Shown: positions 1 to 7,332 of the stretch, piece after piece | Position numbering within the stretch: the stretch's first letter is position 1 | How the letters are laid out: every line of letters begins with the position of its first letter | Source: Nostoc piscinale CENA21 | Lineage (GTDB): Bacteria; Cyanobacteriota; Cyanobacteriia; Cyanobacteriales; Nostocaceae | DNA length: 64,000 nt | Reading direction: 5' to 3' | Assembly: GCF_001298445.1 (NCBI RefSeq) | Contig: NZ_CP012036.1 | Span: 3,439,351-3,503,350 of the forward strand | Notes under the pieces: model-generated | Told to the model about the DNA's origin: nothing | Database searches by the model: none | What the model saw: the letters and a program-made list of their open reading frames with translations, nothing else | Translations under genes and position numbers: made by a program

Positions 1-310
1 AGTCTTCAATTAATTGACCAATGTTTTGATTTGCACCAACGGAAAAGGCTGTGTGATCAGCCCAATCAAATGTTCTAGTAGCTAGTCGAACTCTTAGTAT
101 TTTGGCTTCTTTTTCGGCGATTTTAACTCCATCTGCATTGGCAGGGGCAATGCTTATTCTTTGTTGATGCCAGCCAGTTTTACCAGAGTTTGGTTTGGGT
201 GGAAGTGTTGCCCGTAGATGAATCTGTCCCCCTAGCTGTTCAATGGTAATACCATAATTGTTGGCTCTCAGCCGTCCGTTAGCTTCCCTGATTCGTTTAT
301 CAATGTCCAT
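1..310 (-). CDS. Tyrosine integrase, N-terminal part (cut by window edge)
   Basis: Reads from ATG at 310 down to base 1 without interruption and begins MDIDKRIREANGRL. It gives the N-terminal DNA-binding region common in cyanobacterial phage-type integrases (a GQIHLRATLPPKPNSG stretch followed by ISIAPANADG). The same gene continues in the second copy, where the catalytic C-terminus lies at 18856-19539. Copy 1 is in frame here, whereas copy 2 carries three extra bases, so copy 1 is the better guide to the true N-terminus. Confidence 0.8.
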   Translation of the reverse strand, partial: MDIDKRIREANGRLRANNYGITIEQLGGQIHLRATLPPKPNSGKTGWHQQRISIAPANADGVKIAEKEAKILRVRLATRTFDWADHTAFSVGANQNIGQLIED

Positions 311-312
311 GA

Positions 313-490
313 TTATGGCAAAATCCAATACGGAATTCTATCTTCATCAAAGTCTGCAATTAATTCGTTGATTGCTTCCAGGCGCTCATTACTTGATTTC
401 AAACACTCCTCGCACTCGCATCTATTGAAATCACCAATTAATAAATCGAACCAATCATAGTAACCTTGTAAACTGTCGATTTTTCTTCAC
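313..490 (-). CDS. Small acidic hypothetical protein (about 58 aa, one indel)
   Basis: A reading frame ending two bases upstream of the integrase start encodes GYYDWFDLLIGDFN, a Cys-containing CECEEC stretch and an acidic tail ending YWILP. A GTG start at 490 overlaps the stop of the upstream gene (GTGA), but the frames join only if one T is removed from TTT near 470 (two in copy 2). Function unknown. The ATGTGA overlap suggests translational coupling with its neighbour. Confidence 0.5.
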
Positions 491-638
491 ATCATTTCGG
501 GTGGAAACAAGGTGGATTTATTTAAAATGCTGAATACGAGGGTCTTTAAAAGTTCCAAATAAAATTTTTTCGCGTGGAACATAAACAGCTTCGATACCAA
601 AAAGTTATGTCAGGAAACTCATCGTTGCTATTATTCAT
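487..638 (-). pseudogene. Copy 1 of a 48-aa hypothetical gene, interrupted by indels
   Basis: Equivalent to the intact 20147-20293 gene in the second copy. Copy 1 has extra bases in several A/T runs (near 525, 555, 568 and 600), which break the frame. The product is unknown. If these are read errors the gene is simply the same 48-aa protein. Confidence 0.55.
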
Positions 639-1175
639 AGTCGTAGTCCCTGGTAACCTCAAAATCACTAGGCCAATAGATGACCCAATCTGTGTAAAAT
701 CCATCAGCTTCGATGTACTCAGTCCAACAACTATCATGAGGCCAGCCATCTACTGGCACGGGTGGAATGAATGCTTCCCAGTGTGGAGGTGCGTAAATAA
801 CCCCTTTAGAAATCCAAGGGGTAGAAAATGTCACTGTATTGTCAAGCAGCAATTCTTGAGTTACTTCTAGTCCCCCATCAGGGTGTGCTTTGTAAGGCAG
901 AGCGATAGCTCTCCACCACCCCGCAAGCCAAAAGCTCGTCTCTGATGCTGTTAACCCAATCGTTGTGGCGGTCTACAAATGTCTCCTCCCATTCATTCTC
1001 TGCTTCTTGATAGCCGGGCAATTGCACTACAAAACCGCATTCTTTTCTCCATTTGGGATTGATGAAATACCAATCAAAAAAATGGCAGCGGCCACGGACG
1101 GGCTAATGATTCGCAGTAGTAGCGACAGCCCTCCTCGAAGTTTTCACAAATTAAACCAATTGGGCATTCACTCAT
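631..1175 (-). pseudogene. Copy 1 of the 180-aa hypothetical gene, two extra bases
   Basis: Matches the intact gene at 20286-20828 but has one extra A in the run near 930 and one in the run near 1078, so it is split into pieces. Its length is 545 bases against 543 in copy 2. See the copy-2 entry for the protein. The contrast between copies is the clearest evidence that indels here are sequence noise or very recent decay. Confidence 0.7.
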
Positions 1176-1511
1176 CTCTACTTAATTTGTTTGGGCTAAA
1201 CTGTGGGCGTAAAACTTTCACCAGTGCGATCGCGATTCTGTAGCATCAAAAACGCGATCATTTCGCACTTTTTGGCATCCCCGAAATTTTGTCTACAATC
1301 GCTACAGTGCTTTTCTGGTGGGGATTTCAGCGTCTACAGCCGATTTTTCGGGGCTGAAAAATTGTAGAGGCTGTAGACGAATTTTTGACCTACACCTAAT
1401 GAACTGTTGGGCTGGGTACTGGCATAGTCGCAGTATTGGTGAATTGCACAGTAAATTGGTTGAAATGCGGTGTAGATAAAGTGTTGACGAACTGTAGACA
1501 AGGTGTAGACA
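1176..1511. promoter_or_regulatory. Noncoding region rich in TGTAGAC/GTCTACA motifs
   Basis: This 336-bp gap between the ATPase and the next minus-strand gene holds repeated TGTAGA(C) motifs in both orientations: near 1289, 1332, 1362, 1373, 1472, 1492 and 1505, with related CTACA(G/C) near 1300 and 1391. It also has HIP1-like GCGATCGCG near 1226 and a partial inverted repeat around GCCGATTTTTCGGGGC near 1340. Such clusters are typical of iterons or operator arrays. The same region is present in copy 2 (20829-21162). No protein is convincing here. Confidence 0.45.
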
Positions 1512-2757
1512 TTACTGTGACCACCTCCAGCCCAACCTGTCACCATCACCAACCACTTCACCGATGAGCCGATCTGCTAGGGATGCAAACAAAATTCTGA
1601 TGTCATCTGGCGGCATCTTTTTAAAAGGGGGGCTGGCTTGCTGAAGTATTCGCGCTTTTAAAACTACTCCTGGATTGGTTTGTCCCCAATTCACAATAAT
1701 TTGCTCATATTCATTGAGGGAAGACATTAGTGATTGCACCTCATCAACACTCCCGCCGGAGATTTGCGCCACTGCACCACTGCCCATACTCCAGTTGCTC
1801 CAAATCCAGTTCGCAAGGGACATCATCGACCATGAACCGCTTTTTACCACCAGCTTTCAACCACTGCTCAAGTTGTGGATTTTTGAGAACTGTTCGGGCA
1901 TAGTCACGGGCGAACTGTCCCAAACGCACCAGACAGCAGCAGCTGTACAAGGTTTCCTTGTCCCCTTGCAAGCCATAGTTTTCGGCGGTGTCATTCTGGG
2001 CGATCGCCAAAACGAACTGCTTATAACGCCGTCCCCGCTTGAGGTGTTTCTTAAACCATCGGGCTGCATTGTCGCATTCATCTACTAACAGCGGAAATTC
2101 CTCAGCAATGAGAAAGCGATCGCGCCCAATAATCGCGTTATCTCCCCCATCACCACGCAACTCTACTAATTCTTCTAAGGTGGTTAAGTCGTTGCCCATT
2201 GCGGTATCAATGGCTTTAAAATTCCCCTTCCGCCCAATGACATCTTTTTGATCTAGCCAACTCCAATCATCCGGTTTGGCATCAGAATCATAAACTACGA
2301 CCCTGCCACCGATTTTGGAGGACAGGTACTGGGTGAAAGTTGACTTGCCATCACCAGTACCCCCGACTAAGGCAACGTGTTTTTGTTTTTTCTGGATGTA
2401 TTCCACTGGATCTGTAATCAGGTTGGCAGGTGTCCAGTCGGCATCATTGGCAATTGTCACCGCTAACTGTGCAGTGGGTTGAGTTTTAGTCCGTACCCAA
2501 CCCAGAAAATTAGCTCGTGATGCTTGGTCAAAATCTCCTAGTGCCTGCTGCAACTGTTTGGCTGTTTGGCGTTGGTTTCTGCCCACAGTTAAAGCAGCTG
2601 ACGCACAACCAATCAGCCAGGGCTTTGACTGTCTTTGTGCGTCGATCGCTGCACACAGAATTAGCATCGATGTTATTAAACCACACCATGATGTCCAATT
2701 GGAACGCTGGTAAAGCTGTAGGTACGAATGTACTTGTGATGGGTGCAGTTCGCTCAT
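1512..2757 (-). CDS. Membrane-anchored P-loop ATPase (FtsK/HerA-like translocase), one extra base
   Basis: Repaired length is 414 aa. The ATG at 2757 overlaps the previous stop (ATGA). Residues about 20-60 carry two hydrophobic segments. Then come Walker A GGTGDGKST (about residue 135), Walker B FPLLVDECDNA (about 220) and a basic KKHLKRGRRYKQ stretch followed by AIAQND, an arrangement seen in FtsK/HerA-type DNA-translocating ATPases. An extra C near 1800, absent from copy 2, splits the last 95 residues into another frame. Likely role: moving element DNA through a membrane or into a particle. A Zot-like or conjugation coupling ATPase is an alternative. Family assignment is an inference from motifs. 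Confidence 0.7.
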
Positions 2758-3119
2758 AATCCCACTACTACCCCAACAGCGACTAGTATCAGCCGAAATA
2801 CCAAAATTCCCCGAATCTCTGCAAAGGACAGCATCTGCCATAGCACCAGAGCTGATACTGCTAAAGCTAGTAATCCACCAACTCTGATAAATCCTGGTAG
2901 TGGCAGTACTGACCAGCAGCTGCTAATTAAGGCGGGGATGGTAATTGATGTGGTGATATCAAAAATTAAATCACTCAAGTTGTCGGGCAGTGCAACAGCG
3001 TTTATCCACCCCCGCTTAAATTCCTCCAGTTTGTTGGGTTGAGAGTGGGGAATGGGGACTGGGGAGTAACCACGCTCTGAGGGAATTTCAACTACTATTT
3101 TTTGTTGGTCATCGGACAT
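2754..3119 (-). CDS. Two-segment membrane protein, hypothetical (121 aa)
   Basis: Begins MSDDQQKIVVEIPSERGY, has a hydrophilic first third and then hydrophobic segments at about residues 55-85 and 90-121, ending at the C-terminus. Its stop overlaps the ATPase start by ATGA, and its own start lies inside the previous gene, so the three are one translational unit. A membrane partner of the ATPase is the simplest idea. No family recognised. Confidence 0.7.
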   Translation of the reverse strand: MSDDQQKIVVEIPSERGYSPVPIPHSQPNKLEEFKRGWINAVALPDNLSDLIFDITTSITIPALISSCWSVLPLPGFIRVGGLLALAVSALVLWQMLSFAEIRGILVFRLILVAVGVVVGL

Positions 3120-3244
3120 TGGTCACTCCTAACTATTTCAACAGCAGCTTTTAAGGTTAGTGCAGCAAAGGGAATCATCAAAAACATGATCATCAGCGCC
3201 AGCATTGCTTCATTTAAATAAGACCTTGGTTTTTCACTGTTCAT
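3095..3244 (-). CDS. Single-pass membrane miniprotein (49 aa)
   Basis: Starts MNSEKPRSYLNEAML, followed by a Met- and Leu-rich membrane segment (about residues 13-34) and a charged tail ending CPMTNKK. The ATG overlaps the upstream stop (ATGA at 3241-3244) and the 3' end overlaps the next gene by 25 bases. Size and topology recall small coat or membrane proteins of non-tailed or filamentous phages, but the sequence alone does not show that. Confidence 0.6.
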   Translation of the reverse strand: MNSEKPRSYLNEAMLALMIMFLMIPFAALTLKAAVEIVRSDQCPMTNKK

Positions 3245-3488
3245 GGAGGAAAGCCCCAAAGTAGGGGCTGGGTGTTAGCTGAATGCGTCGAGAATTTCGT
3301 TGAGGTTATAACTGAGTTGGTTGATTGCTGTGGTTGAGTTTCTGCTTGTGGCATTGGCTCAAACTCCCGTTGATTACACTTTTGGCTTCGGCTTCACAGG
3401 CTGAGAGGTGAAGTTCAAAGTCGAGTTCGTTGGCGGCAAGTGCGGCTTGCATCTCGTAGAACTCAGGAGACAGACTGCTGGCTTCCAT
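3241..3488 (-). CDS. Hypothetical protein (about 82 aa after one indel)
   Basis: Starts MEASSLSPEFYEMQAA and contains LHLSACEAEAK. In the sequence as given the frame then drifts. Adding one A to the AAAA run near 3386 gives KKCNQREFEPMPQ and an open frame to a TGA that overlaps the next ATG, exactly as at the other junctions here. This support from gene packing makes the longer version more likely than the truncated 3306 end. Function unknown. Confidence 0.5.
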
Positions 3489-3699
3489 GCTGTTCACTTC
3501 CTTGGTTCTGCCCGTAACCACTGGTTTTCACTAAGCGTTCTGTTATCCGGTTGATAACGGGGTTATCACTCGCTGGCATTGGTTTGCCTTGGTGATAGGC
3601 TGCTGAAATTTCGGCGCATTCTTCGGCTGATGCACCATTGCCTAACAATTGTCCTTCTGGGAAGCCGACGCGGTTGATTTCGTTGTGTAAGTAGTCCAT
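3463..3699 (-). CDS. Hypothetical protein (78 aa)
   Basis: Encodes MDYLHNEINRVGFPEGQLLG followed by an acidic SAEECAEISAAYHQGKP region and a Gln/Ser-rich tail. It overlaps the next gene by 26 bases. No conserved domain recognised. It belongs to the minus-strand block that starts at 4675. The 116 bases upstream (3700-3815) hold a HIP1 site and no clear gene. Confidence 0.55.
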   Translation of the reverse strand: MDYLHNEINRVGFPEGQLLGNGASAEECAEISAAYHQGKPMPASDNPVINRITERLVKTSGYGQNQGSEQHGSQQSVS

Positions 3700-3815
3700 A
3701 ATTTCTCCAGGTGGATGTTTGTTTTGACATCTGAAGTTGGGGCGATCGCACTTTAGGGTAGATGCGGTTGCCCCTTAAAAATCTCCTTTTGATGCTGTGA
3801 TTGAGTTAAAGCTTG

Positions 3816-4139
3816 TTACCAACAAACCTGGGTAGTTTGGCGAATGGACGGTTTAAATTCGATTGGCTGACGGGTATCTAAGCTGACAGCACGACCATCA
3901 TTAAGCTTGACGTAAAGATTCTTACCCGATTTGGTACGGCTGAATAATTGTCCCGCTTCTAAAGTTACCCATGTCACTGGAGCTTTACCAACGACATATT
4001 CGGCGATATGACTATCAAACCCCTCTGATAGTGGGTCAACTGTTAAATCCTTCCACTGCCTTTGTTTACCTTTTCTCGGTGCAATGTGGGAGGTTTTACC
4101 GTTTGTTGAAGGTTTGTTAATGGTGTCTTGTTCGCTCAT
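3816..4139 (-). CDS. Hypothetical protein (107 aa)
   Basis: Begins MSEQDTINKPSTNGKTSH. A basic, flexible N-terminus (residues 1-30) is followed by a compact beta-rich looking region with the phrase LYVKLNDGRAVSLDT. Could be a small DNA-binding or structural protein. No family recognised. It lies in the element's minus-strand block between two similar small genes. Confidence 0.6.
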   Translation of the reverse strand: MSEQDTINKPSTNGKTSHIAPRKGKQRQWKDLTVDPLSEGFDSHIAEYVVGKAPVTWVTLEAGQLFSRTKSGKNLYVKLNDGRAVSLDTRQPIEFKPSIRQTTQVCW

Positions 4140-4176
4140 TGTTGGTTAATTGTTTGGGAATACTAGTGGTTGAGAT

Positions 4177-4464
4177 TTACTTATCAAGTCCAAAAAGGTT
4201 GTTAGGTTGTCCGCCGGAATCCTTTGCTGTAAGGGTTTCGGCGTTTTTGTTGTCTTGTGGTGCTTGGTAAATGGTTACGCTGGAGCCGCGTATCAGCTTC
4301 CAAACTGCTTCTCCTGCACTTCCCCGTAACGCTAATTTGTCGCATTCGCCGTTGAAGTGAATGAATACGTTTGTCCCCATTTTTCCGACATAGTTGATGC
4401 TGTCTACGTTGAGAACGATTTCAAATTCAGATTCTTGAATGTGGACGAGAGTTGGTTTGCTCAT
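4177..4464 (-). CDS. Hypothetical protein (95 aa)
   Basis: The start at 4464 (MSKPTLVHIQESEFEIV) is preferred over an upstream in-frame Met at 4494, because the upstream codons are read from a repeated noncoding sequence (GTTGACTGTTGACTG). The protein has alternating hydrophobic residues (FEIVLNVDSINYVGKMG, TNVFIHFNGE) suggesting a small beta fold. Function unknown. Confidence 0.6.
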   Translation of the reverse strand: MSKPTLVHIQESEFEIVLNVDSINYVGKMGTNVFIHFNGECDKLALRGSAGEAVWKLIRGSSVTIYQAPQDNKNAETLTAKDSGGQPNNLFGLDK

Positions 4465-4477
4465 GCTGTTAACTGTT

Positions 4478-4860
4478 GACTGTTGACTGTTCACTGTTTA
4501 CCCCTAGCAGGTCTTTGCTATTCGCTCGGTTCTTGCCTTACCCATCGGTAAGGTTCGTTGTTTTCCCCCTTAGCTCGTCATTGCGACTCTTTGCATCAGA
4601 AATACTCATCCACTGCTCTGCTTCAACCTCTTCTGTTTCGGTGTTAACAAGTTCGTAAATTTGTCTGTCTTCCATTTGCTAGTGCTAGTTGACTGTTGAC
4701 TGTTCACCCCTAGCAGGTCTTTCGTTGGCTCAGTGCTTGCAGGCCGCTATCTCTGCGATGGTTTGGGGTTTGGGTATCGGGTACAAAAAAAAGGTTTCAC
4801 TCAGCGCGGGCAGGTCTTTCTGTGCCTCATTGGCGGTAGGCTGCTATCTCTACTGGTTTG
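4478..4860. repeat. Repeated leader sequence units in the minus-strand block
   Basis: GTTGACTGTTGACTGTTCAC followed by CCCCTAGCAGGTCTTT occurs near 4473-4516 and again near 4687-4724. A third, weaker relative (GGGCAGGTCTTTCTG, then GCTGCTATCTCTAC) lies near 4808-4850. They flank a 45-aa gene and sit upstream of two small genes, so they may be duplicated leader or processing sites. Confidence 0.5.
4538..4675 (-). CDS. Acidic miniprotein (45 aa)
   Basis: Open frame from ATG 4675 to TAA 4538 giving MEDRQIYELVNTETEEVEAE and a charged remainder. It is the first gene of the minus-strand block, next to the divergent control region at 4900-5000. Acidic first genes of this kind are often regulators or anti-repressors, but nothing in the sequence proves it. 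Confidence 0.45.
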   Translation of the reverse strand: MEDRQIYELVNTETEEVEAEQWMSISDAKSRNDELRGKTTNLTDG

Positions 4861-4905
4861 TTTTGAGTGTTGCAATCCTCTGAACGTGATGGACTATGCT
4901 ATTAT

Positions 4906-4992
4906 TTATTGCACGTGCAAAGACAAGAGTCAAGCAGCTTTCTTGTAACGCACGTGCATCTACCGTTCTGTTACACGTGCAATAATTAAGGG
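4906..4992. promoter_or_regulatory. Divergent control region with three (G)CACGTGC sites
   Basis: GCACGTGC occurs near 4912 and 4951 as a perfect palindrome, and CACGTGC near 4974, with spacings of about 39 and 23 bp. They lie between the first minus-strand gene (4675) and the first plus-strand gene (5002). That gene encodes a ribbon-helix-helix protein, which is a natural candidate to bind these sites. The layout is that of a phage or plasmid master switch. Confidence 0.55.
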
Positions 4993-5001
4993 GTCAACTA
5001 T

Positions 5002-5383
5002 ATGGCGATACCAAATGGGAGAAAACCACAACCAGTCAACGGTCAACAAAACAGTAAATGCCACTCTGAGGATGTCGGCGGACGATTGGGAGTTGCTGAG
5101 AGAGAAAGCCTCTCAACTGGGACTGACCCGAACACAATTTTTTTATTCAAATAGCGAGGGGACAGATAAAACTAGAACATGGACTACTCCTGGAGGACAA
5201 ACAACTCCTGGGGGAATCCGGCGTAGGCTGAATGAACTACATAAAGCTTGTTTAATCCTTATCGAATCTCAGCAGAGACAACTAGAGTTCAGCCTACAAG
5301 AGAGCAAAAAACTTGCAGAAGAAATGCAAAATCTGCAAGCGGTTCTATCAGAAGTAAGTGAATCTTTTTCAGAGGAAGAATAA
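5002..5383 (+). CDS. Ribbon-helix-helix regulator with coiled-coil tail (about 126 aa, three indels)
   Basis: AAGGGG lies about 9 bases upstream of ATG 5002. Repairing an extra A near 5020, an extra T near 5140 and a missing G near 5220 gives a continuous protein MAIPNGRNHNQSTVNKTVNA, then LRMSADDWELLREKASQLGLTR (a ribbon-helix-helix core), TQFFIQIARGQIKL, and a long helical tail to SEEE. The repaired length is a multiple of three. As the first plus-strand gene beside three GCACGTGC sites it is the likely copy-number or switch regulator. Unrepaired, only residues from 5015 read. Confidence 0.6.
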
Positions 5384-5421
5384 AGCCGTCTAACCGATTT
5401 CGCGGGTAGACGGCTTTATTT
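5380..5421 (+). terminator. Intrinsic terminator after the RHH gene
   Basis: ATAAAGCCGTCTA and TAGACGGCTTTAT form a 13-bp stem around an 18-nt loop, ending in TTATTTG. It would stop the RHH transcript. Because it is nearly symmetrical it may also act on the opposite strand, where it lies after the KGK-like gene. Confidence 0.8.
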
Positions 5422-5498
5422 GTGGCGGTTGCGTTGGTGCGATCGCCAAGTAATCAAATTATGAGCATGGTTATATGTCTAAATTTGTCCGTAAATCA

Positions 5499-5822
5499 TC
5501 AAGTGGGTGAGTTTGGGTCTTTCTGCGGGGGTAGTGCTGGTTCGTCAGGGATAAACTCTAACCGAAATCTGAATCTGCCTTTCATCCACCCTCCGCCACT
5601 CGCTCTCAAGACTTCGCACCTAAAACCTTCTTCCGTAAACCATTTGTGTTCAGGGGGAGGAAATCTGCCAGCCGTAGTCCAACTAATGATAGCCGTCATC
5701 AGCGAGTTCATCTTAACCATGTCTGACATGCCAAAACATAAACCCCCAGGAGCAGACACAACATCGTCATCGCTCAAGCCTGCCCTGTCTTCAGGGTAGC
5801 CAAGTCGATATTTTTTACTCAT
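5499..5822 (-). CDS. KGK-like domain protein (107 aa)
   Basis: GAGGAAAA lies 8 bases before ATG 5822. The sequence runs DDDVVSAPGGLCFGMSDM, then KWFTEEGFRCEVLRASG and MKGRFRFRLEFIPDEP, which is the pattern of the cyanobacterial KGK family (a WF...CEVL...W.KG+.R..LEF.PDEP signature). The family has no established activity. It is the only minus-strand gene inside the plus-strand block, so it is transcribed on its own. Confidence 0.6.
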   Translation of the reverse strand: MSKKYRLGYPEDRAGLSDDDVVSAPGGLCFGMSDMVKMNSLMTAIISWTTAGRFPPPEHKWFTEEGFRCEVLRASGGGWMKGRFRFRLEFIPDEPALPPQKDPNSPT

Positions 5823-5849
5823 TAAATTTTCCTCGTTTGTTAGCTACAC

Positions 5850-5879
5850 GGCGGATCAAGTTCGCAGCTTAGATCCGCC
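5850..5879. other. GC-rich hairpin upstream of the KGK-like gene
   Basis: GGCGGATC and GATCCGCC form an 8-bp stem with a 14-nt loop. There is no following T-run, so it is more likely an operator or RNA structure than a terminator. The rest of 5880-6063 holds no gene I can support. Confidence 0.45.
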
Positions 5880-6063
5880 TTCCCTAATAATTCCCACTCC
5901 ATGAAAGGCAATCACTTGTAGAGGCGCGAGCAAAGTAATCAAATTATTCTAGGTGTGCTTATGAATCACTCAAGTAGCTTTAAAAACAAATACGGATATC
6001 CCCTGATGCTCGCAATGGGGATACCCGTAGATGCTGGAAAGAGTTGCATCACCAACTCATTTT

Positions 6064-6533
6064 ATGGAAATTCTAGCTTACTGGTTTATCAAAACAATTG
6101 TTATGTTACTGGTATTTATATGTATTGATTACTCACAAAATATAAGCACCAAAAACCTAAGCCCTCTACTGAGAAACAAGCCAGATATTCTCATACCTAT
6201 CTCACCAATCCGAGAAATCGCCAACTACAAGCTCAACTTTTACAACTGCTACAAGGCGATGTCTCAACAGCCAAACAATTATTGTGGCAACAACGCCAAT
6301 TCTTCCCAGGCAGGCATGACAACTGGTATCTGGCGAAAGTTATTTACAACGTGGAACACGGCATAGATGAACTCAGAGATTACGAAACTTATTCAAGACT
6401 TTTGGCGATGTTGCAGGGAGACAGTACTGCTGCTTCAAATCTAGTGAGCCAGCAGCAACAGATACATCCTGGTAAAACATATCACTGGTATCTCGAAAAA
6501 GTAATTTACGACTTGGAGCGTGATCGGCGTTGA
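6064..6533 (+). CDS. Membrane-anchored repeat protein (about 156 aa, one indel)
   Basis: ATG 6064 opens a hydrophobic anchor (MEILAYWFIKTIVMLLVFIC). Adding one T near 6130 joins it to the rest of the protein. Two related units of about 55 residues follow: LLQGDVSTAKQLLWQQRQFF with WYLAKVIYNVEHG, and MLQGDSTAASNLVSQQQQ with WYLEKVIYDLERDR. The unit pattern (a helix pair ending W-Y-x-x-K-V-I) occurs in small cyanobacterial proteins of unknown role. A strong terminator follows directly. Confidence 0.6.
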
Positions 6534-6555
6534 CCCTAACTCGAAGAAGTTTAGC

Positions 6556-6595
6556 GGCGGCTGACACATCCAAAGTCAGCCGCCATTTTTTTTTT
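6556..6595 (+). terminator. Strong intrinsic terminator
   Basis: GGCGGCTGAC and GTCAGCCGCC form a perfect 10-bp stem with a 9-nt loop, followed by A and a run of ten T. It ends the 6064-6533 transcript. Confidence 0.9.
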
Positions 6596-6599
6596 GAAC

Positions 6600-6857
6600 A
6601 TGACCATGACACAAAACAAAGACCACCTACTAGAACTGTGCCGCCCCTTCCTCCTGGATTTATCCACGGCAATAATCGAGTCTCTCAAATTCCCCAATGA
6701 GCCACTTTACGAAACAGTCGAAAAGCTGGAAGGTAAAACCCGCCTTCAATTGAGAGACTACGACAATATCAGCGACCTCACCGAAATTGACAAAATCAGA
6801 GTCTTGAGTGCGATCGCCACCTGGATGGAACAATCCCAAAGACCCAACCAACCATGA
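6600..6857 (+). CDS. Hypothetical protein (85 aa)
   Basis: Starts at ATG 6600 or 6606 (MTMTQNKDHLLEL), only a few bases after the terminator, so its promoter must overlap the upstream gene or the transcript reads through. Predicted mostly helical (LLDLSTAIIESLKFPNEPLY, DLTEIDKIRVLSAIATWM). It overlaps the next gene by ATGA. No family recognised. Confidence 0.55.
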   Translation: MTMTQNKDHLLELCRPFLLDLSTAIIESLKFPNEPLYETVEKLEGKTRLQLRDYDNISDLTEIDKIRVLSAIATWMEQSQRPNQP

Positions 6858-7174
6858 ACGAACCAATTAACTGCGATGTCCGCAAAGAATTAAACCGTTA
6901 TGAAAAACTACTGCTATTCCTGCGCCTCTGGCAATACGCCGCCATGCACTCAAAACTGTTCTACGCCTGTGAACTTCGCCTAATTGACCCGCCAATCAAA
7001 ATATCAACAGCCTCATGGGGATGCCCCACCGCCGCATTCGTAATTTGCTTGTCCTTCTGCTATCCCCGCCTAATGCTGAGATTCCCCTATCCCATCATCA
7101 AATCATTCATTGAGGAGGTTAATTCCAGAGGAGAAACTATCAGCTATTTAGACGTTGATAGCGTGTTGTTTTAG
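6854..7174 (+). CDS. Hypothetical protein (106 aa)
   Basis: Coupled to the upstream gene by an ATGA overlap. N-terminal half is polar and helical (KELNRYEKLLLFLRLWQY). The centre has Cys- and Pro-containing hydrophobic stretches (CPTAAFVICLSFCYPRL), possibly a membrane-associated segment. No family recognised. It lies immediately upstream of the predicted antisense RNA and the replication gene. Confidence 0.55.
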   Translation: MNEPINCDVRKELNRYEKLLLFLRLWQYAAMHSKLFYACELRLIDPPIKISTASWGCPTAAFVICLSFCYPRLMLRFPYPIIKSFIEEVNSRGETISYLDVDSVLF

Positions 7175-7189
7175 TTAATTTCCTTGTCC

Positions 7190-7297
7190 AAAAAAAAAAC
7201 TCCAGTTTGGCGACTGGAGAATCAACAAAAAAAGGAATCTAAATATGAATAGAAACTTGTTTAGTTTCTCTTTCAGAGTAATTAATTGCTCTGAATT
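7190..7297 (-). ncRNA. Predicted antisense RNA opposite the replication-gene leader
   Basis: On the minus strand, TTGTTC (7332-7327), a 17-bp spacer and a perfect TATAAT (7309-7304) form a promoter. About 107 bases downstream lies an intrinsic terminator: CTCCAGT/ACTGGAG stem (7219-7200) followed by ten T (7199-7190). Between them TTCAGAG/CTCTGAA can form a stem-loop. The promoter abuts the ATG at 7333, so the RNA would pair with the 5' leader of the replication gene, as counter-transcribed RNAs of plasmids do. Confidence 0.6.
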
Positions 7298-7332
7298 ACT
7301 AACAATTATAGCATCAATCGGAGGGTAGAACA

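Larger units (their letters stand above)
1..2424. repeat. Direct repeat, copy 1 of the element end
   Basis: This stretch recurs at 19657-22075 with the same order and orientation. Differences seen are single-base indels, mostly in homopolymers (for example C5 versus C6 near 205 and 19885). Identity stops at the shared AGGTT inside the ATPase gene. The offset is about 19,656 bp, so the window holds one whole unit of a tandem or circular element plus the start of the next. Confidence 0.95.

Noticed and set aside
1512..2757. Zot-type ATPase of a filamentous phage
   Set aside because: The P-loop is central after two N-terminal membrane segments, whereas Zot/pI proteins have the P-loop near the N-terminus and a later membrane segment. 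Kept only as an alternative.
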